From assembly GCF_030816715.1 (NCBI RefSeq), contig NZ_JAUSYH010000001.1:8246001-8310000 (forward strand): a stretch of 64,000 nt of DNA, in the 5' to 3' direction. The position numbers were made by a program, and so were the translations under genes. Under the pieces are notes generated by a model. The model saw only the letters and a program-made list of their open reading frames with translations. It was not told the origin of the DNA and did no database searches. Origin of the DNA: Streptomyces achromogenes (GTDB taxonomy: Bacteria; Actinomycetota; Actinomycetes; Streptomycetales; Streptomycetaceae). Positions 1 to 8,725 of the stretch are shown here, piece by piece. The first letter of the stretch is position 1; each line of letters opens with the position of its first letter.

Positions 1-226
1 GGGCGCGGACCACCGCGTTGGTCTCGGGCGTGAGGTTCGCCATGACGTTCGTCTTGTAGTCGTCGACGAACGGCAGCGCAGCGGTGGCGGCCTTGGCGTC
101 CGCGGCGGCCAGCCACGAGGCCAGCGTCGGGGCGGCCACCAGGGCCGCCGACCCGCCCACGGAGAACTTGAGGAAACGCCTTCTGTTCACGGCCGAGGGA
201 GAGCTGAGCCCGGCGGGTGACGGCAT
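1..226 (-). CDS. Tat-exported protein, N-terminal part only (runs off window edge)
   Basis: Only the first 75 codons are present. The start is ATG with an AGGAAGG ribosome binding site seven bases upstream. The N-terminus has a clear twin-arginine motif, N-R-R-R-F-L-K at residues 14-20. An Ala/Gly/Val-rich hydrophobic stretch follows (about 21-42), then an AxA-type cleavage region near residues 44-47, so the protein is probably exported folded. The visible mature part (ALPFVDDYKTNVMANL) is not enough to assign an enzyme family. It lies 191 bp downstream of a BadF-type sugar kinase on the same strand, next to a sugar ABC importer. A secreted glycan-degrading enzyme is therefore a reasonable guess, but only from context. 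Confidence 0.75.
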   Translation of the reverse strand, partial: MPSPAGLSSPSAVNRRRFLKFSVGGSAALVAAPTLASWLAAADAKAATAALPFVDDYKTNVMANLTPETNAVVRA

Positions 227-417
227 GGATGTGCCTTCCTGGAGTGGCCTCGGCCGAGGGGCCCGAGGGAGGGGGTGCGCGACTGCGGTCCGAGGGTCTT
301 GCGACGCCCCGTGAGCCGGGAGACGCGTCTGAGCGAAGATCTACGGCCGGGTCGTGTCGTTTTCGCGAGGGCCCGGCGACCGGTGCGTGTCCTGCGGGTG
401 AACGTGCCGGCGGTGAC

Positions 418-1326
418 TCACAGCAGCGAGCGCGCCAGCGCCACCGCGCCCTCGACCGGCGGCACGGTGAGCGGCTGCGGCCGCGCTCCCGGCACCGCGG
501 CCCCGAGTGCGTCGGCGAACGCCTCGTACAGGGCGGGCTGCCCGAGCACCGTGCCGCCCGCCACGACCACGTCGTCGACCACGACCCCGCGCGCCGCGAG
601 CCGTGCGACGAGCGACGCGAGGTCCTCGCCGGCCCCGGCGATCACCGACCGGGCGAGTGCGGAACCGTCGGCGGCGGCCGCGAAGACGACGGGAGCGTGC
701 CGCCCCCACTCGGCGGAGACGTCGGCCGCGCTCTCCAGCGCGGCGCCGAGCGCCGGGACCTCCGGCACGCCGAAGGAGGAGATCAGGCCGTGTGCGAGGG
801 CGTCGGGGGCGTCGCCCCGGTCGTGCGCGGCCCAGACTGCCCGGGCGGCCTCCCGGACGAGACCGGCGGCGCCGCCCTCGTCGCCGAGGACCGCGCCCCA
901 GCCGCCCACCTGGACCGGGGCGCCGTCGGGCAGCCGTCCCACCGCGACCGAGCCGGTGCCGGCCACGAGGCCGACGCCCTTGTCCAGACCCGCGGCCGGA
1001 ACGAGCAACTCGGCGTCGCCCACGAGGTGCGCGGGCGCGCCGAGAAGTTCCTGGAGCGCGACGCGGATCCGCGCGCACTGGAGAGGGGTCTCGCAGGCGT
1101 GCGCCCCCACGGCGAGCGCGGCGGGACGCGCGCCCGCCGGCAGCGCCTCACGGAGGAGGGCGACCAGCCAGTGCGCGGCGGCCGCCGGGTCGTGCGGCCG
1201 CCAGCCGCTGCTGGCGCGCACGTGGTCGACCACGACGTGGTCGCCCGCGAGCGCGCGCACATGCGTCTTGGTGCCGCCCACGTCGACGCCGACCACGAGG
1301 GGGCTCGAAGGGGGAGAGTCCTGCAC
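418..1326 (-). CDS. BadF/BadG/BcrA/BcrD-type ATPase, probable N-acetylglucosamine or glucosamine kinase
   Basis: 302 residues from a GTG start with GAGGATCC just upstream; an in-frame start 69 bases earlier has no good ribosome site. The ASKHA fold is visible: phosphate-1 loop VGVDVGGTKTH (residues 12-22), phosphate-2 loop with AGTGSVAVGR, a GDEGG segment, and a C-terminal adenosine-type motif (VVVAGGTVLGQ). The family includes N-acetylglucosamine kinases and actinobacterial glucosamine kinases and phosphorylates sugars in the cytoplasm. It is divergent from the ROK regulator and close to the ABC importer, so it probably phosphorylates the imported sugar or its cleavage product. An amino sugar is likely from the family, but the exact substrate cannot be read from sequence. 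Confidence 0.85.
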   Translation of the reverse strand: MQDSPPSSPLVVGVDVGGTKTHVRALAGDHVVVDHVRASSGWRPHDPAAAAHWLVALLREALPAGARPAALAVGAHACETPLQCARIRVALQELLGAPAHLVGDAELLVPAAGLDKGVGLVAGTGSVAVGRLPDGAPVQVGGWGAVLGDEGGAAGLVREAARAVWAAHDRGDAPDALAHGLISSFGVPEVPALGAALESAADVSAEWGRHAPVVFAAAADGSALARSVIAGAGEDLASLVARLAARGVVVDDVVVAGGTVLGQPALYEAFADALGAAVPGARPQPLTVPPVEGAVALARSLL

Positions 1327-1458
1327 GGATCCTCTTTCGTCGATGCGCTTGACGGGCTGCGACGGCGGGCGAACCGTGACCGAGGGAACAGGCATGGAGG
1401 AACTAGGGAAGCCCCGGGACGGGCCTCTGACGAAGCACGGCAGGCGAGTACCGTGAAG

Positions 1459-1482
1459 TTCGTTAGGAAGTTAACTAACGAA
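1459..1482. promoter_or_regulatory. Inverted-repeat operator in the kinase/ROK divergent gap
   Basis: The 312-base gap 1327-1638 holds a perfect inverted repeat TTCGTTAG-N8-CTAACGAA. The palindrome AGTTAACT (1469-1476) is nested in it, giving overlapping GTTAG/CTAAC elements. The block is AT-rich against its surroundings. It sits about 160 bp upstream of the ROK start and 130 bp upstream of the kinase start. GTTAG/CTAAC-type repeats are familiar upstream of ROK-regulated sugar genes in streptomycetes, so this is probably the regulator's own operator controlling both directions. I see no other gene in this gap. Confidence 0.7.
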
Positions 1483-1638
1483 GTACAGTGCGTCAAGAGG
1501 AATCGCGCACTCGACCACCGTGCGGCCCGGCCGGGCCGCACGGGGCGGGAACGCGCGACGTCGGTGCATCCCATCGCCGCAGCCCGCCGAGACGATCTCG
1601 TCCGGCGCGCGCGGCCCTGTACCCGTGTGGGGGAAACT

Positions 1639-2784
1639 GTGGAACTCGACGTGCTGGAAGCCCCCCGCCTGACCGAGAGCGCCGGCGCCGTGTTCGCCGT
1701 GCTGGCCCAGGCGGGCAGTGCGACCCGGCCGCAGCTCGCGAGCCTTGCCGGACTGTCCAAACCGACGGTGTCCTCCGCCGTGGCGGAGCTCGAGGCCGCC
1801 CGGCTCGCCACGCACTCCGGCACCGCCTCCAGCGGCACCGGTCGCTCCGCCGCCGTCTACTGCCTGGGCCCGGCCGCGGGCGCGGTGCTGGCCGTCGATC
1901 TCGGCCCGGCCGTCACCCGGGTCAGGGGCTGTGCCCTGGACGGCGCGCTGCTCGCCGAGGCCACCGCCTCCCGCAAGGACGCCGCGGACGCCGTGCGCGA
2001 GGCGCTCGGCGTGCTGCCCGAGGGCGTGCCGCTGCGCTCCATCGTGGTCGCCGTCGGCGACGTGGCCGCGCGGGACCGGCTGGGCAGCGGCATGCGGCCC
2101 GCGACCGCCAAGGCCGGACCCGCCTTCGACGCCATGGCGGTCGCGCTGCCCCAGGGCGTGCCCGTCCAGCTGGAGAACAACGTCAACTGCGCGGCGCTCG
2201 CGGAACTGCACGAGGGAGCCGCCCGGGGCCGGCACACCTTCGGCTATCTGCGGATCGGCGTGGGCATCGGTCTCGGCATCGTGGTCGGGGGGCAGGTGCT
2301 GCGCGGCTCGAACGGAGCCGCCGGCGAGCTCGCGCGGCTGCCCTATCCCTGGGACGACGGCCGTGAGCCGCGCCAGGAGGCCCTGGAGGAGTACATCGGC
2401 GCCCGCTCGCTGCTGCGCAGGGCCAGGGAGGCCTGGGAGGCCGCGGACGGGCCCTGTCCGCGCACCACCGAGCGGCTGTTCGCCCTCGCCGGGGCGGGCA
2501 CGGCCACGGCGGGCGAGATCGTCGGCCGGCACGCTGCGGACGTGGGCCGGCTCGCCGCCGCGGTGACCGCCGTACTGGACCCCGGGCTCATCGTGCTCGG
2601 CGGCAGCACCGGTGCGGATCCGCAGCTCCTGCCCGGTGTGCGGGCCGAGCTGGCACGACTGAGCTGGCCCACCGAGGTGGTCAGCAGCACGGTCGGCGAT
2701 TCCGGCACCGTCGCGGGCGCCGCACGGCTCGCGGTCGCCCGGGGAGTCCAAACCGTGACCCAGGCCGCGCGGCCCAAGGATTGA
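1639..2784 (+). CDS. ROK-family transcriptional regulator
   Basis: 381 residues from GTG 1639, with a G-rich ribosome site (GGGGGAA) just upstream. Residues about 14-60 form a MarR-like winged helix (QLASLAGLSKPTVSSAVAEL). The rest is a ROK sugar-kinase-like domain: LENNVNCAALAE is the usual ENDxN region, followed by GVGIGLGIVVGG and GLIVLGGSTG. The cysteine zinc motif (CxCGxxGCxE) found in most ROK proteins is missing; the equivalent region reads GSNGAAGELARLPYPW. The protein therefore probably represses or activates the neighbouring kinase and importer in response to a sugar, using a ligand site that lacks the usual structural zinc. Confidence 0.88.
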   Translation: MELDVLEAPRLTESAGAVFAVLAQAGSATRPQLASLAGLSKPTVSSAVAELEAARLATHSGTASSGTGRSAAVYCLGPAAGAVLAVDLGPAVTRVRGCALDGALLAEATASRKDAADAVREALGVLPEGVPLRSIVVAVGDVAARDRLGSGMRPATAKAGPAFDAMAVALPQGVPVQLENNVNCAALAELHEGAARGRHTFGYLRIGVGIGLGIVVGGQVLRGSNGAAGELARLPYPWDDGREPRQEALEEYIGARSLLRRAREAWEAADGPCPRTTERLFALAGAGTATAGEIVGRHAADVGRLAAAVTAVLDPGLIVLGGSTGADPQLLPGVRAELARLSWPTEVVSSTVGDSGTVAGAARLAVARGVQTVTQAARPKD

Positions 2785-2808
2785 CGGCTTCGGACTCGGT
2801 CTGCCAAT

Positions 2809-2989
2809 GTCCGGACAAGCGCTTTCTAAGTCGGCCGGGACGTCGGCTTGGGTTGAGCATCCCGCCGGTACGCGAAGTACGGCAGCCGCACGAGGGCGCG
2901 CTTGTGCGACGACGGCCCTCATGGCCGGGGATCCCACCCGTCAAGGCGATGCGGCCGGGCGAGGCCGCACCCTCGGAAAGCAACTTTCC
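2809..2989. promoter_or_regulatory. Upstream region of the sugar ABC operon with three short palindromes
   Basis: The 273-base gap 2785-3057 between the ROK gene and the binding protein contains GTCCGGAC (2809-2816), directly abutting AAGCGCTT (2817-2824). A separate inverted repeat GGAAAG-CAA-CTTTCC lies at 2975-2989, about 70 bases before the start codon. AAGCGCTT is the core shape of many LacI-family operators, but no LacI regulator is encoded nearby. A weak TTGACG element overlaps the ROK stop codon at 2781-2786. Which element binds the local regulator is not decidable from sequence. Confidence 0.35.
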
Positions 2990-3057
2990 TGCAAACTGCA
3001 CCCGTGCCGCCTCGTTCGGCGCCGTGCTCCGTCCCCTACGACGAAAAGGGATCGAAG

Positions 3058-4380
3058 ATGACCAGTGTGGGTGTGCGGCGCTCCCGCCGACTCGGCCTCG
3101 GCGGCATACGCCGCCTGGTTCCCCTCGCTGCCGTTGCCACGGCAGGTGCCCTGTTGCTCTCCGCCTGCGGGTCGGACGGCGACTCGGGCGGGAACTCCAA
3201 GTCGCTGACGTTCTGGATCTCCACCGTTCCGGGGCAGGACGCCGGCTGGAAGAAGCTGGTGGCGCAGTACAAGAAGGAAGCCGGCGTCGACGTCAAGCTC
3301 GTCAACATCCCCTACGACGGCTACGCGACGAAGCTGAAGAGCGCCGCGCAGGCGAACTCCCTGCCCGACGTGGCGGCCGTGCCGGCGCTGGACCCGATCT
3401 GGTCGGGCAAGCTGATCGACCTCAGCTCCATCGCCAACAACAAGACCAACAAGATCAACGCCAACTTCATCGCCAAGGACTCGTCGGGGAAGGTGCTGGC
3501 CATCCCCTCCGACGTCACCGCGTCCGGCCTGTACATCAACAAGTCGCTCTTCGAGAAGGCCGGCGTCGCCTTCCCGACCTCGCCCCAGAAGACCTGGACC
3601 TGGACCGACTTCATCAAGGCGGCGGACACGGTCCGTGAGAAGACCAACGCCAAGTACTCCCTGACCTTCGACCAGTCGCCGTCCCGACTGCGCGCCATGG
3701 TGTACGAGATGGGCGGGAAGTACGTCCACGCGGACGACTCGGGCAAGTTCTCGGCGGACGAGGCGACCAAGAAGGCCGTGAACTACTTCGTCGGCCTGAA
3801 CGACGACAAGACCATGCCGAAGTCGGTGTGGACCAGCGGCGCCGACCCGTCGGCCATGTTCCAGAGCGGTGACGTGGTCGCCTACTGGTCCGGTGTGTGG
3901 CAGGTCGCCTCCTTCGCCGAAAGCATCAAGAAGTTCGAGTGGGCGAGCGTCCCGACCCCGGCCCAGCCGGTGCAGGCCAGCGACGTCAACAGCGGCGGCC
4001 TGATGGTGGGCTTCAACAACAACGGCGCCGCGGCCACCGCCGCCACGAAGTTCATGTCCTGGCTGTACGAGCCGGACCACTACCGCACGCTGTGCGAGGC
4101 GTCCGGGTTCCTGCCGGTCGAGAGCGGTCTGAACCCCAAGTACCCCTTCACCTCCGAGGCGGCGCAGGCGGCGTTCAAGCTCTACAACGAGTCGATCCCG
4201 CTCTACGCCCCGATCTCCGGCTACTTCAACGGCGCGCAGACGAACTGGGTGCTGAAGGGCAAGAGCCTCACCGAGGACCCGACCAAGACGGAGCTCGGCA
4301 AGGCGATCAACGGTCAGCAGACGGCCGACAAGGCCCTGGAGAACATCGTGGCCGGCTACAACCAGCAGGTCGGCGGCTGA
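3058..4380 (+). CDS. ABC transporter sugar-binding lipoprotein
   Basis: 440 residues, ATG with AGGGA upstream. A basic N-terminus and hydrophobic stretch lead to a lipobox LLSAC with the acylated cysteine at residue 37. The mature part shows the family-1 extracellular solute-binding pattern: SLTFWIST, an AQANSLPDVAAV segment, GLYINKSLFEKAGV (domain interface), and MFQSGDVVAYWSG. It would capture an oligosaccharide outside the cell and deliver it to the two permeases that follow. The operon order (binding protein, MalF-like, MalG-like permease) is the usual CUT1 order. No ATPase gene is present in the block, so a shared MsiK-type ATPase is the likely energy source. Confidence 0.92.
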   Translation: MTSVGVRRSRRLGLGGIRRLVPLAAVATAGALLLSACGSDGDSGGNSKSLTFWISTVPGQDAGWKKLVAQYKKEAGVDVKLVNIPYDGYATKLKSAAQANSLPDVAAVPALDPIWSGKLIDLSSIANNKTNKINANFIAKDSSGKVLAIPSDVTASGLYINKSLFEKAGVAFPTSPQKTWTWTDFIKAADTVREKTNAKYSLTFDQSPSRLRAMVYEMGGKYVHADDSGKFSADEATKKAVNYFVGLNDDKTMPKSVWTSGADPSAMFQSGDVVAYWSGVWQVASFAESIKKFEWASVPTPAQPVQASDVNSGGLMVGFNNNGAAATAATKFMSWLYEPDHYRTLCEASGFLPVESGLNPKYPFTSEAAQAAFKLYNESIPLYAPISGYFNGAQTNWVLKGKSLTEDPTKTELGKAINGQQTADKALENIVAGYNQQVGG

Positions 4381-4503
4381 TCGTGGGCCACAGGGCCGGG
4401 TGGCGGGACCGAGACACCGCCGCCCGGCCCTGGGCGCCCACGTGATGCCGGGCTCACGGCGTGAGCCCACAGGAATCCCTTCCACCAGCACGGAGTCAGG
4501 AAG

Positions 4504-5415
4504 ATGACAAAACGCGCCTCGGACGTGTCCGCGAGCCCGCCCAGGAGACGCAGCAAGTACATCCTTGCGCCGCTCGTCCTCATCGCGGCCAATGTCGTGC
4601 TCTTCTCGCTGTTCTTCGTCTGGCCGGCGGTGCTCGGGCTCATCTACTCCTTCACGAACTACACGGGCGTGGGGGTGTTCCAGTTCGTCGGACTGGACAA
4701 CTACCACCACCTGGTCGGGGACTCCACCTTCTACGACGCGCTGACCCGGACGCTGCTGTACGCCGTGCTCTTCGTCCCGCTGAACTTCGGGCTCTCGCTG
4801 CTCGCCGCCAACCTGGTGGTGAACAAGCACGCCAAGGGCGCGTCGGTGGCCCGCGTCGTCTTCTTCATCCCCTGGCTGCTGTCGCCCATCGTGGTGGGCG
4901 TCCTGTGGCGGTGGCTGTTCGGCGAGAACTTCGGACTCGTCAACTACCTCATCGAGCAGTTCGGCGGAAGCGCCGTCCCGTGGCAGTCGAACGCCGACCT
5001 GTCGCTCATCGTGGTCGTGATGGCGGCGTCCTGGGCCTGGACCGGCTTCTCGATGCTGCTGTTCATCGCGGCGATCAAGAACGTGCCGGTGTCGTACTAC
5101 GAGGCGGCCGCGCTCGACGGCGCCGGCCCGTGGCGCCAGTTCATCAGCATCACGCTGCCGAGCATCGCGCCCACCTCGTTCATCGTCATCCTGCTCAACA
5201 CGATCAACGCGATGAAGGAATACCCGGTGTTCGTCGCCCTCAACAACGGCGGCCCCGGCACCTCCAACAACCTGCTCGTCCAGTACATCTACGAGACCGG
5301 CTTCAAACGGGGCCAGATCGGCTACGCGAGCGCCGCGTCGTTCGTGCTCATGCTCATCCTGATGGCCGTCGCGATCATCCAGCTGATCGTCAACCGACGG
5401 GTGGAGAACCGATGA
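4504..5415 (+). CDS. Sugar ABC transporter permease, MalF-like (first permease)
   Basis: 303 residues with about six transmembrane helices; the first (YILAPLVLIAANVVLFSLFFVW) begins near residue 19. The cytoplasmic EAA loop that contacts the ATPase is intact, EAAALDGAGPW beginning at residue 200. The gene lies 123 bases after the binding protein, and its stop codon overlaps the next permease's start (ATGA at 5412-5415), which points to translational coupling. It forms half of the membrane channel of a CUT1 sugar importer. Substrate cannot be assigned from the permease alone. Confidence 0.93.
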   Translation: MTKRASDVSASPPRRRSKYILAPLVLIAANVVLFSLFFVWPAVLGLIYSFTNYTGVGVFQFVGLDNYHHLVGDSTFYDALTRTLLYAVLFVPLNFGLSLLAANLVVNKHAKGASVARVVFFIPWLLSPIVVGVLWRWLFGENFGLVNYLIEQFGGSAVPWQSNADLSLIVVVMAASWAWTGFSMLLFIAAIKNVPVSYYEAAALDGAGPWRQFISITLPSIAPTSFIVILLNTINAMKEYPVFVALNNGGPGTSNNLLVQYIYETGFKRGQIGYASAASFVLMLILMAVAIIQLIVNRRVENR

Positions 5416-6314
5416 AGACCACAGAGATCCCCCGCCCGGTCGCCGCTGGTCCGGGACGGACCGTCTCCAAGAAGCGGTCCCGCGGCGCGGGCAGCGGCGG
5501 ACTCCGTCAGGCGGTGTCCGCGACGACACTGCTGTGGATCATGGCGTGCCTGTACGGGCTGCCGGTGCTGTGGTTCGTCCTCAGCTCCCTCAAGCCGGCC
5601 AGCGACCTGTTCTCCTATCCACTGACGCTGGTCCCGCACAACCCCACCCTGTCGGGTTTCAAGACGGCGTGGGAGAGCGCCAACTTCTCCCAGTACTTCA
5701 TCAACACGGCCATCGTGTGTGTGATCACGACGATCCTCACGGTGGGCGTCAGCTGCTGCACCGGGTACGCGCTGGCCAAGTACGACAACCGGTGGCTCAA
5801 GGCGTTCTTCCTCTGCATCCTGGCCACCACGATGCTGCCGTCCGAGGTCATGCTCGCCCCCGAGTTCCTGGTCGTCCGCAACCTCGGCCTGTACAACTCG
5901 TTCGCCGGCATCATCCTCCCGGCCGTGCTCACCGCGACCGGATGCTTCATGTTCCGCCAGTTCTTCCTGACGGTTCCCGACGAACTCGTGGAAGCCGCAC
6001 GCATCGACGGCGCCCGCGAACTGTCGATCTTCCTGCGGATCATGGTGCCGCTCTCCCGGCCCATCATGCTGACCCTCGCCATCCTGTCCTTCCAGTGGCG
6101 GTGGAACGACTACATCTGGCCGCTGCTGATGCTGAACGACCCCAACAAGTTCACCGTGCAGATCGGCATCCAGAGCATCGTCGGCGCACAGAACATCAAC
6201 TGGTCGGTACTGCTCGGCGCCTCGGTGATCTCCATGATCCCCCTGATCCTCGTCTTCCTCGTCTTCCAGCGCTACGTCATGGGCGCCGACATCAACGCCG
6301 GACTGAAGGACTGA
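5412..6314 (+). CDS. Sugar ABC transporter permease, MalG-like (second permease)
   Basis: 300 residues starting at an ATG that overlaps the previous stop codon. After a basic, Gly/Ser-rich cytoplasmic tail of about 35 residues there are six transmembrane helices. The EAA loop reads EAARIDGARELSIF from residue 194, and the protein ends with the typical LVFQRYVMGADINAGLKD-type tail of MalG relatives. It pairs with the preceding permease. The next gene begins three bases after its stop, so the enzyme downstream is in the same transcript. Confidence 0.93.
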   Translation: MKTTEIPRPVAAGPGRTVSKKRSRGAGSGGLRQAVSATTLLWIMACLYGLPVLWFVLSSLKPASDLFSYPLTLVPHNPTLSGFKTAWESANFSQYFINTAIVCVITTILTVGVSCCTGYALAKYDNRWLKAFFLCILATTMLPSEVMLAPEFLVVRNLGLYNSFAGIILPAVLTATGCFMFRQFFLTVPDELVEAARIDGARELSIFLRIMVPLSRPIMLTLAILSFQWRWNDYIWPLLMLNDPNKFTVQIGIQSIVGAQNINWSVLLGASVISMIPLILVFLVFQRYVMGADINAGLKD

Positions 6315-6316
6315 CC

Positions 6317-8035
6317 GTGCCCACCCCGCTCGACCACGAGTTCGTCCGCGCGGTGGCCCGCGCCGCCGACCGGGAGGCCGCCCCGGCGGCGGCCCGTCCC
6401 GACGAGGAACCCGCCGGCATGCCCCACCGCGCGCTGGCACGCCGGGTGAAGACCCTGATCGCGGCGTACCGTTGCGCGGACTCGGCCCTGCACGGCAGCG
6501 GCCGGGCCGTCGCAGCCGCGGCGACCCACCTGCGCGCCCTGCGGGCCGCGCAGACGTCCACCGGCCTCTTCGCGGGCGGCGACAACGTGCAGTCACCGCC
6601 GGACTCCGCGTTCACCGTCAACGACGTCTGCGACGCGCACGTCCTCGCCGCCGGCGCGGGGCCCGAACTGGGCGAGATCACGGCCGGGCTCGCCGAGATC
6701 GCCGGCGCCGCCTCCGGCAGTCTCCTGACCGGCGGCATCCACACCCCGAACCACCGCTGGGAACTGTGCGCGGCGCTGGCCCGGCTGCACCGCTCGTTCC
6801 CCGACGGCCGACTGCTCGACCGCGTCGGGGAATGGCTCGACGAGGGCGTCGACATCGACGCGGAGGGCCTGTACTCCGAACGGAGCGCCAACTACGCGGC
6901 CCATGTGTCCAACCCGTCGCTGCTGCTGCTCGCCGGCGTCCTCGGCCGCGCCGACCTGCTGGACGCCGTCGAACGCAATCTCACCGCCACCCTGGACCTC
7001 ATCAGGCCGGACGGCACGGTGGAGACCGTCCTCTCGCGACGGCAGGACCAGAACCACCCGTTCCCGCTGGCGCCCTACCTGCCCCACTACCGGCTGCTCG
7101 CGGTCCGCACCGGCCGGGGCGACTTCGCCCGCGCGGCGCGGCTGGCGGCCGCCGGCGGCATCGACGACCCCGACCTGCTCGCCGAGACCCTCCTCACCCC
7201 GGACCTGTGCCGCGCACTGCCCGCACCGGACCCGGAGACACTGCCCCGCGACCGGTACGTCACCACCGCGCGCCTCGCCACACGCGCCTCGGCCACCGCG
7301 CACACGGTGCTGTACGGGGGCTCCGACGTGCCGGAACACCGGCGCATCCGCTCGGGCCTCGCCTGCAACCCCACCTTCCTGCGCCTGTTCGCCGGCGACG
7401 CCGTCCTCGACGCGGTCCGCCTCTCGCGGGGGTTCTTCGACCTGGGCCCGTTCCGCGCCGCCGACATGCAGCAGCTCGCCGCCAACCGCTACCGGCTCAC
7501 CGAAACCCTCACGGCCGCCTACTACCAGCCGCTCCCGAAGGACCGGCGGCGCGACGACGGCGCCTACCGGATGGCGGACGAGGGCCGCTTCTCGGCCGCC
7601 ATGTCCTTCGCGGACCGGCCCCGGGACGAGGTCTCGCACACGACCCGGGTCGACGTGGACCTGCGGGAGGACGGCGCCGACCTGCGCATCGACATCAGCG
7701 GACCGCGGGTGCCCTGGGCGCTCGAACTGACCTTCCGGCCGGGCGGCGTGACGCGGGGCGGCGAACCGATCGGTGACGGACGCCGGTGCCTGACCACGGA
7801 GCCGATGACCTACCGGGTCGGTGACGACGAGATCCGGATCGAGGCCGTCGTCGAGGCGGGCGAGCCGCTCGCCGGCCCGGACCGGAGCGACGTACTGCGG
7901 TACGACCCCGGCCAGGACCACACCGTGGTGGGCGGCACCGACGCGACGACCGGGAACCGCGTCTACCTCGGTGGACTCGGCCCGCACACCCTGACCGTCG
8001 CACTGCGCGCCGGCCGCCCCGCGCCGGCCGTGTGA
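6317..8035 (+). CDS. Heparinase-like (alpha/alpha-barrel plus beta-sandwich) cytoplasmic protein, putative polysaccharide lyase
   Basis: 572 residues from GTG 6317, two bases after the permease stop, so it is clearly operonic. There is no signal peptide, so it acts in the cytoplasm on imported material. The N-terminal two-thirds are helical with conserved-looking aromatic/His segments (TPNHRWELCAALARL, YSERSANYAAHVSNPSLL). The last third is beta-rich with many charged residues, as in heparinase II/III and related lyases. That architecture is my reading of the pattern, and no catalytic motif can be confirmed by eye. In context it would break down the oligosaccharide brought in by the transporter, possibly a uronic-acid-containing glycan. 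It could also be a glycosidase or epimerase with a similar toroid fold. Confidence 0.6.
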   Translation: MPTPLDHEFVRAVARAADREAAPAAARPDEEPAGMPHRALARRVKTLIAAYRCADSALHGSGRAVAAAATHLRALRAAQTSTGLFAGGDNVQSPPDSAFTVNDVCDAHVLAAGAGPELGEITAGLAEIAGAASGSLLTGGIHTPNHRWELCAALARLHRSFPDGRLLDRVGEWLDEGVDIDAEGLYSERSANYAAHVSNPSLLLLAGVLGRADLLDAVERNLTATLDLIRPDGTVETVLSRRQDQNHPFPLAPYLPHYRLLAVRTGRGDFARAARLAAAGGIDDPDLLAETLLTPDLCRALPAPDPETLPRDRYVTTARLATRASATAHTVLYGGSDVPEHRRIRSGLACNPTFLRLFAGDAVLDAVRLSRGFFDLGPFRAADMQQLAANRYRLTETLTAAYYQPLPKDRRRDDGAYRMADEGRFSAAMSFADRPRDEVSHTTRVDVDLREDGADLRIDISGPRVPWALELTFRPGGVTRGGEPIGDGRRCLTTEPMTYRVGDDEIRIEAVVEAGEPLAGPDRSDVLRYDPGQDHTVVGGTDATTGNRVYLGGLGPHTLTVALRAGRPAPAV

Positions 8036-8128
8036 CGGGACGCCCGCCCCGCCGTCCTCCGACCGGCGGCCCGGACGACGGCCCCCGACGGGCCGACGCC
8101 GCGTGCGGCGGGCGGCTGAGGCCGGCCG

Positions 8129-8725
8129 TCAGACAGGCAGCCCGAGCAGTCCCCAGCCGCGCCGCGTCGCCTCGTCGACCACCACCGCCCACTCGCGCAG
8201 CAGCACCGTGAACGCGTCGAAGTCCGCGATCGAGCCGCCGGGGCGTGCCGCGTGCCGGTCGTACTCCGTGCGCAGCCCCTCCAGCAGGGGCTGTGCGCGG
8301 GCCCAGTGAGCGGCGAGCCCGGCCACCCGGGCGGGCGGGCCGACGAGGAGCAGGCGCATGCCCCACGGAGTGCGATCCGAGGGGAGGAGGCCGGCCCCCG
8401 GCAGGTCGCTCTCCTCCCGGACCAGGGGGAGGAGGAAGCCGTCGAGAGCGTCCCGCAGCGCCGGGTCGGCGAACCCGCGGGCGGCGTCCCAGCCCTCGCC
8501 CGCCCAGAAGTGCGGCGCGTAGGACCCGGTGGTGCTGGAGAACTCGTAGCGGCCGCACCAGGGCACCTTCGGTGAGGCGGGGAACACCCAGCCGGCCTCG
8601 GGCGCCGCGGCCGGGTCCGGGTCCTCGGGGCACGCCGCCTCGTGGAGCAGCCCCGGCAGCCCGGCCAAGGGCGTGCGCTCCAGCCGACCCCAGTCCAGCG
8701 CCAGCACGGTGAGGTCAAGCCCCAT
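8129..8725 (-). CDS. Hypothetical protein
   Basis: 198 residues, no signal peptide and no transmembrane helix. I do not recognise a family. Trp-rich segments (WVFPASPKVPWCGRYEF, APHFWAGEGWD) suggest a compact globular domain. Its ATG lies inside the 3' end of the upstream kinase gene (11-base overlap at 8715-8725), so the two are translationally coupled and probably act together. The role is unknown. Confidence 0.7.
   Translation of the reverse strand: MGLDLTVLALDWGRLERTPLAGLPGLLHEAACPEDPDPAAAPEAGWVFPASPKVPWCGRYEFSSTTGSYAPHFWAGEGWDAARGFADPALRDALDGFLLPLVREESDLPGAGLLPSDRTPWGMRLLLVGPPARVAGLAAHWARAQPLLEGLRTEYDRHAARPGGSIADFDAFTVLLREWAVVVDEATRRGWGLLGLPV

Noticed and set aside
227..3057. DasR-type operator (expected for amino-sugar genes)
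   Set aside because: No sequence resembling ACTGGTCTAGACCACT was seen near the kinase or importer. The local repeats are of a different type.
2941..5529. Very long minus-strand open frame opposite the sugar ABC genes
   Set aside because: It is antisense to three genes with clear family motifs, and its product is His/Arg/Val-rich without any recognisable domain.
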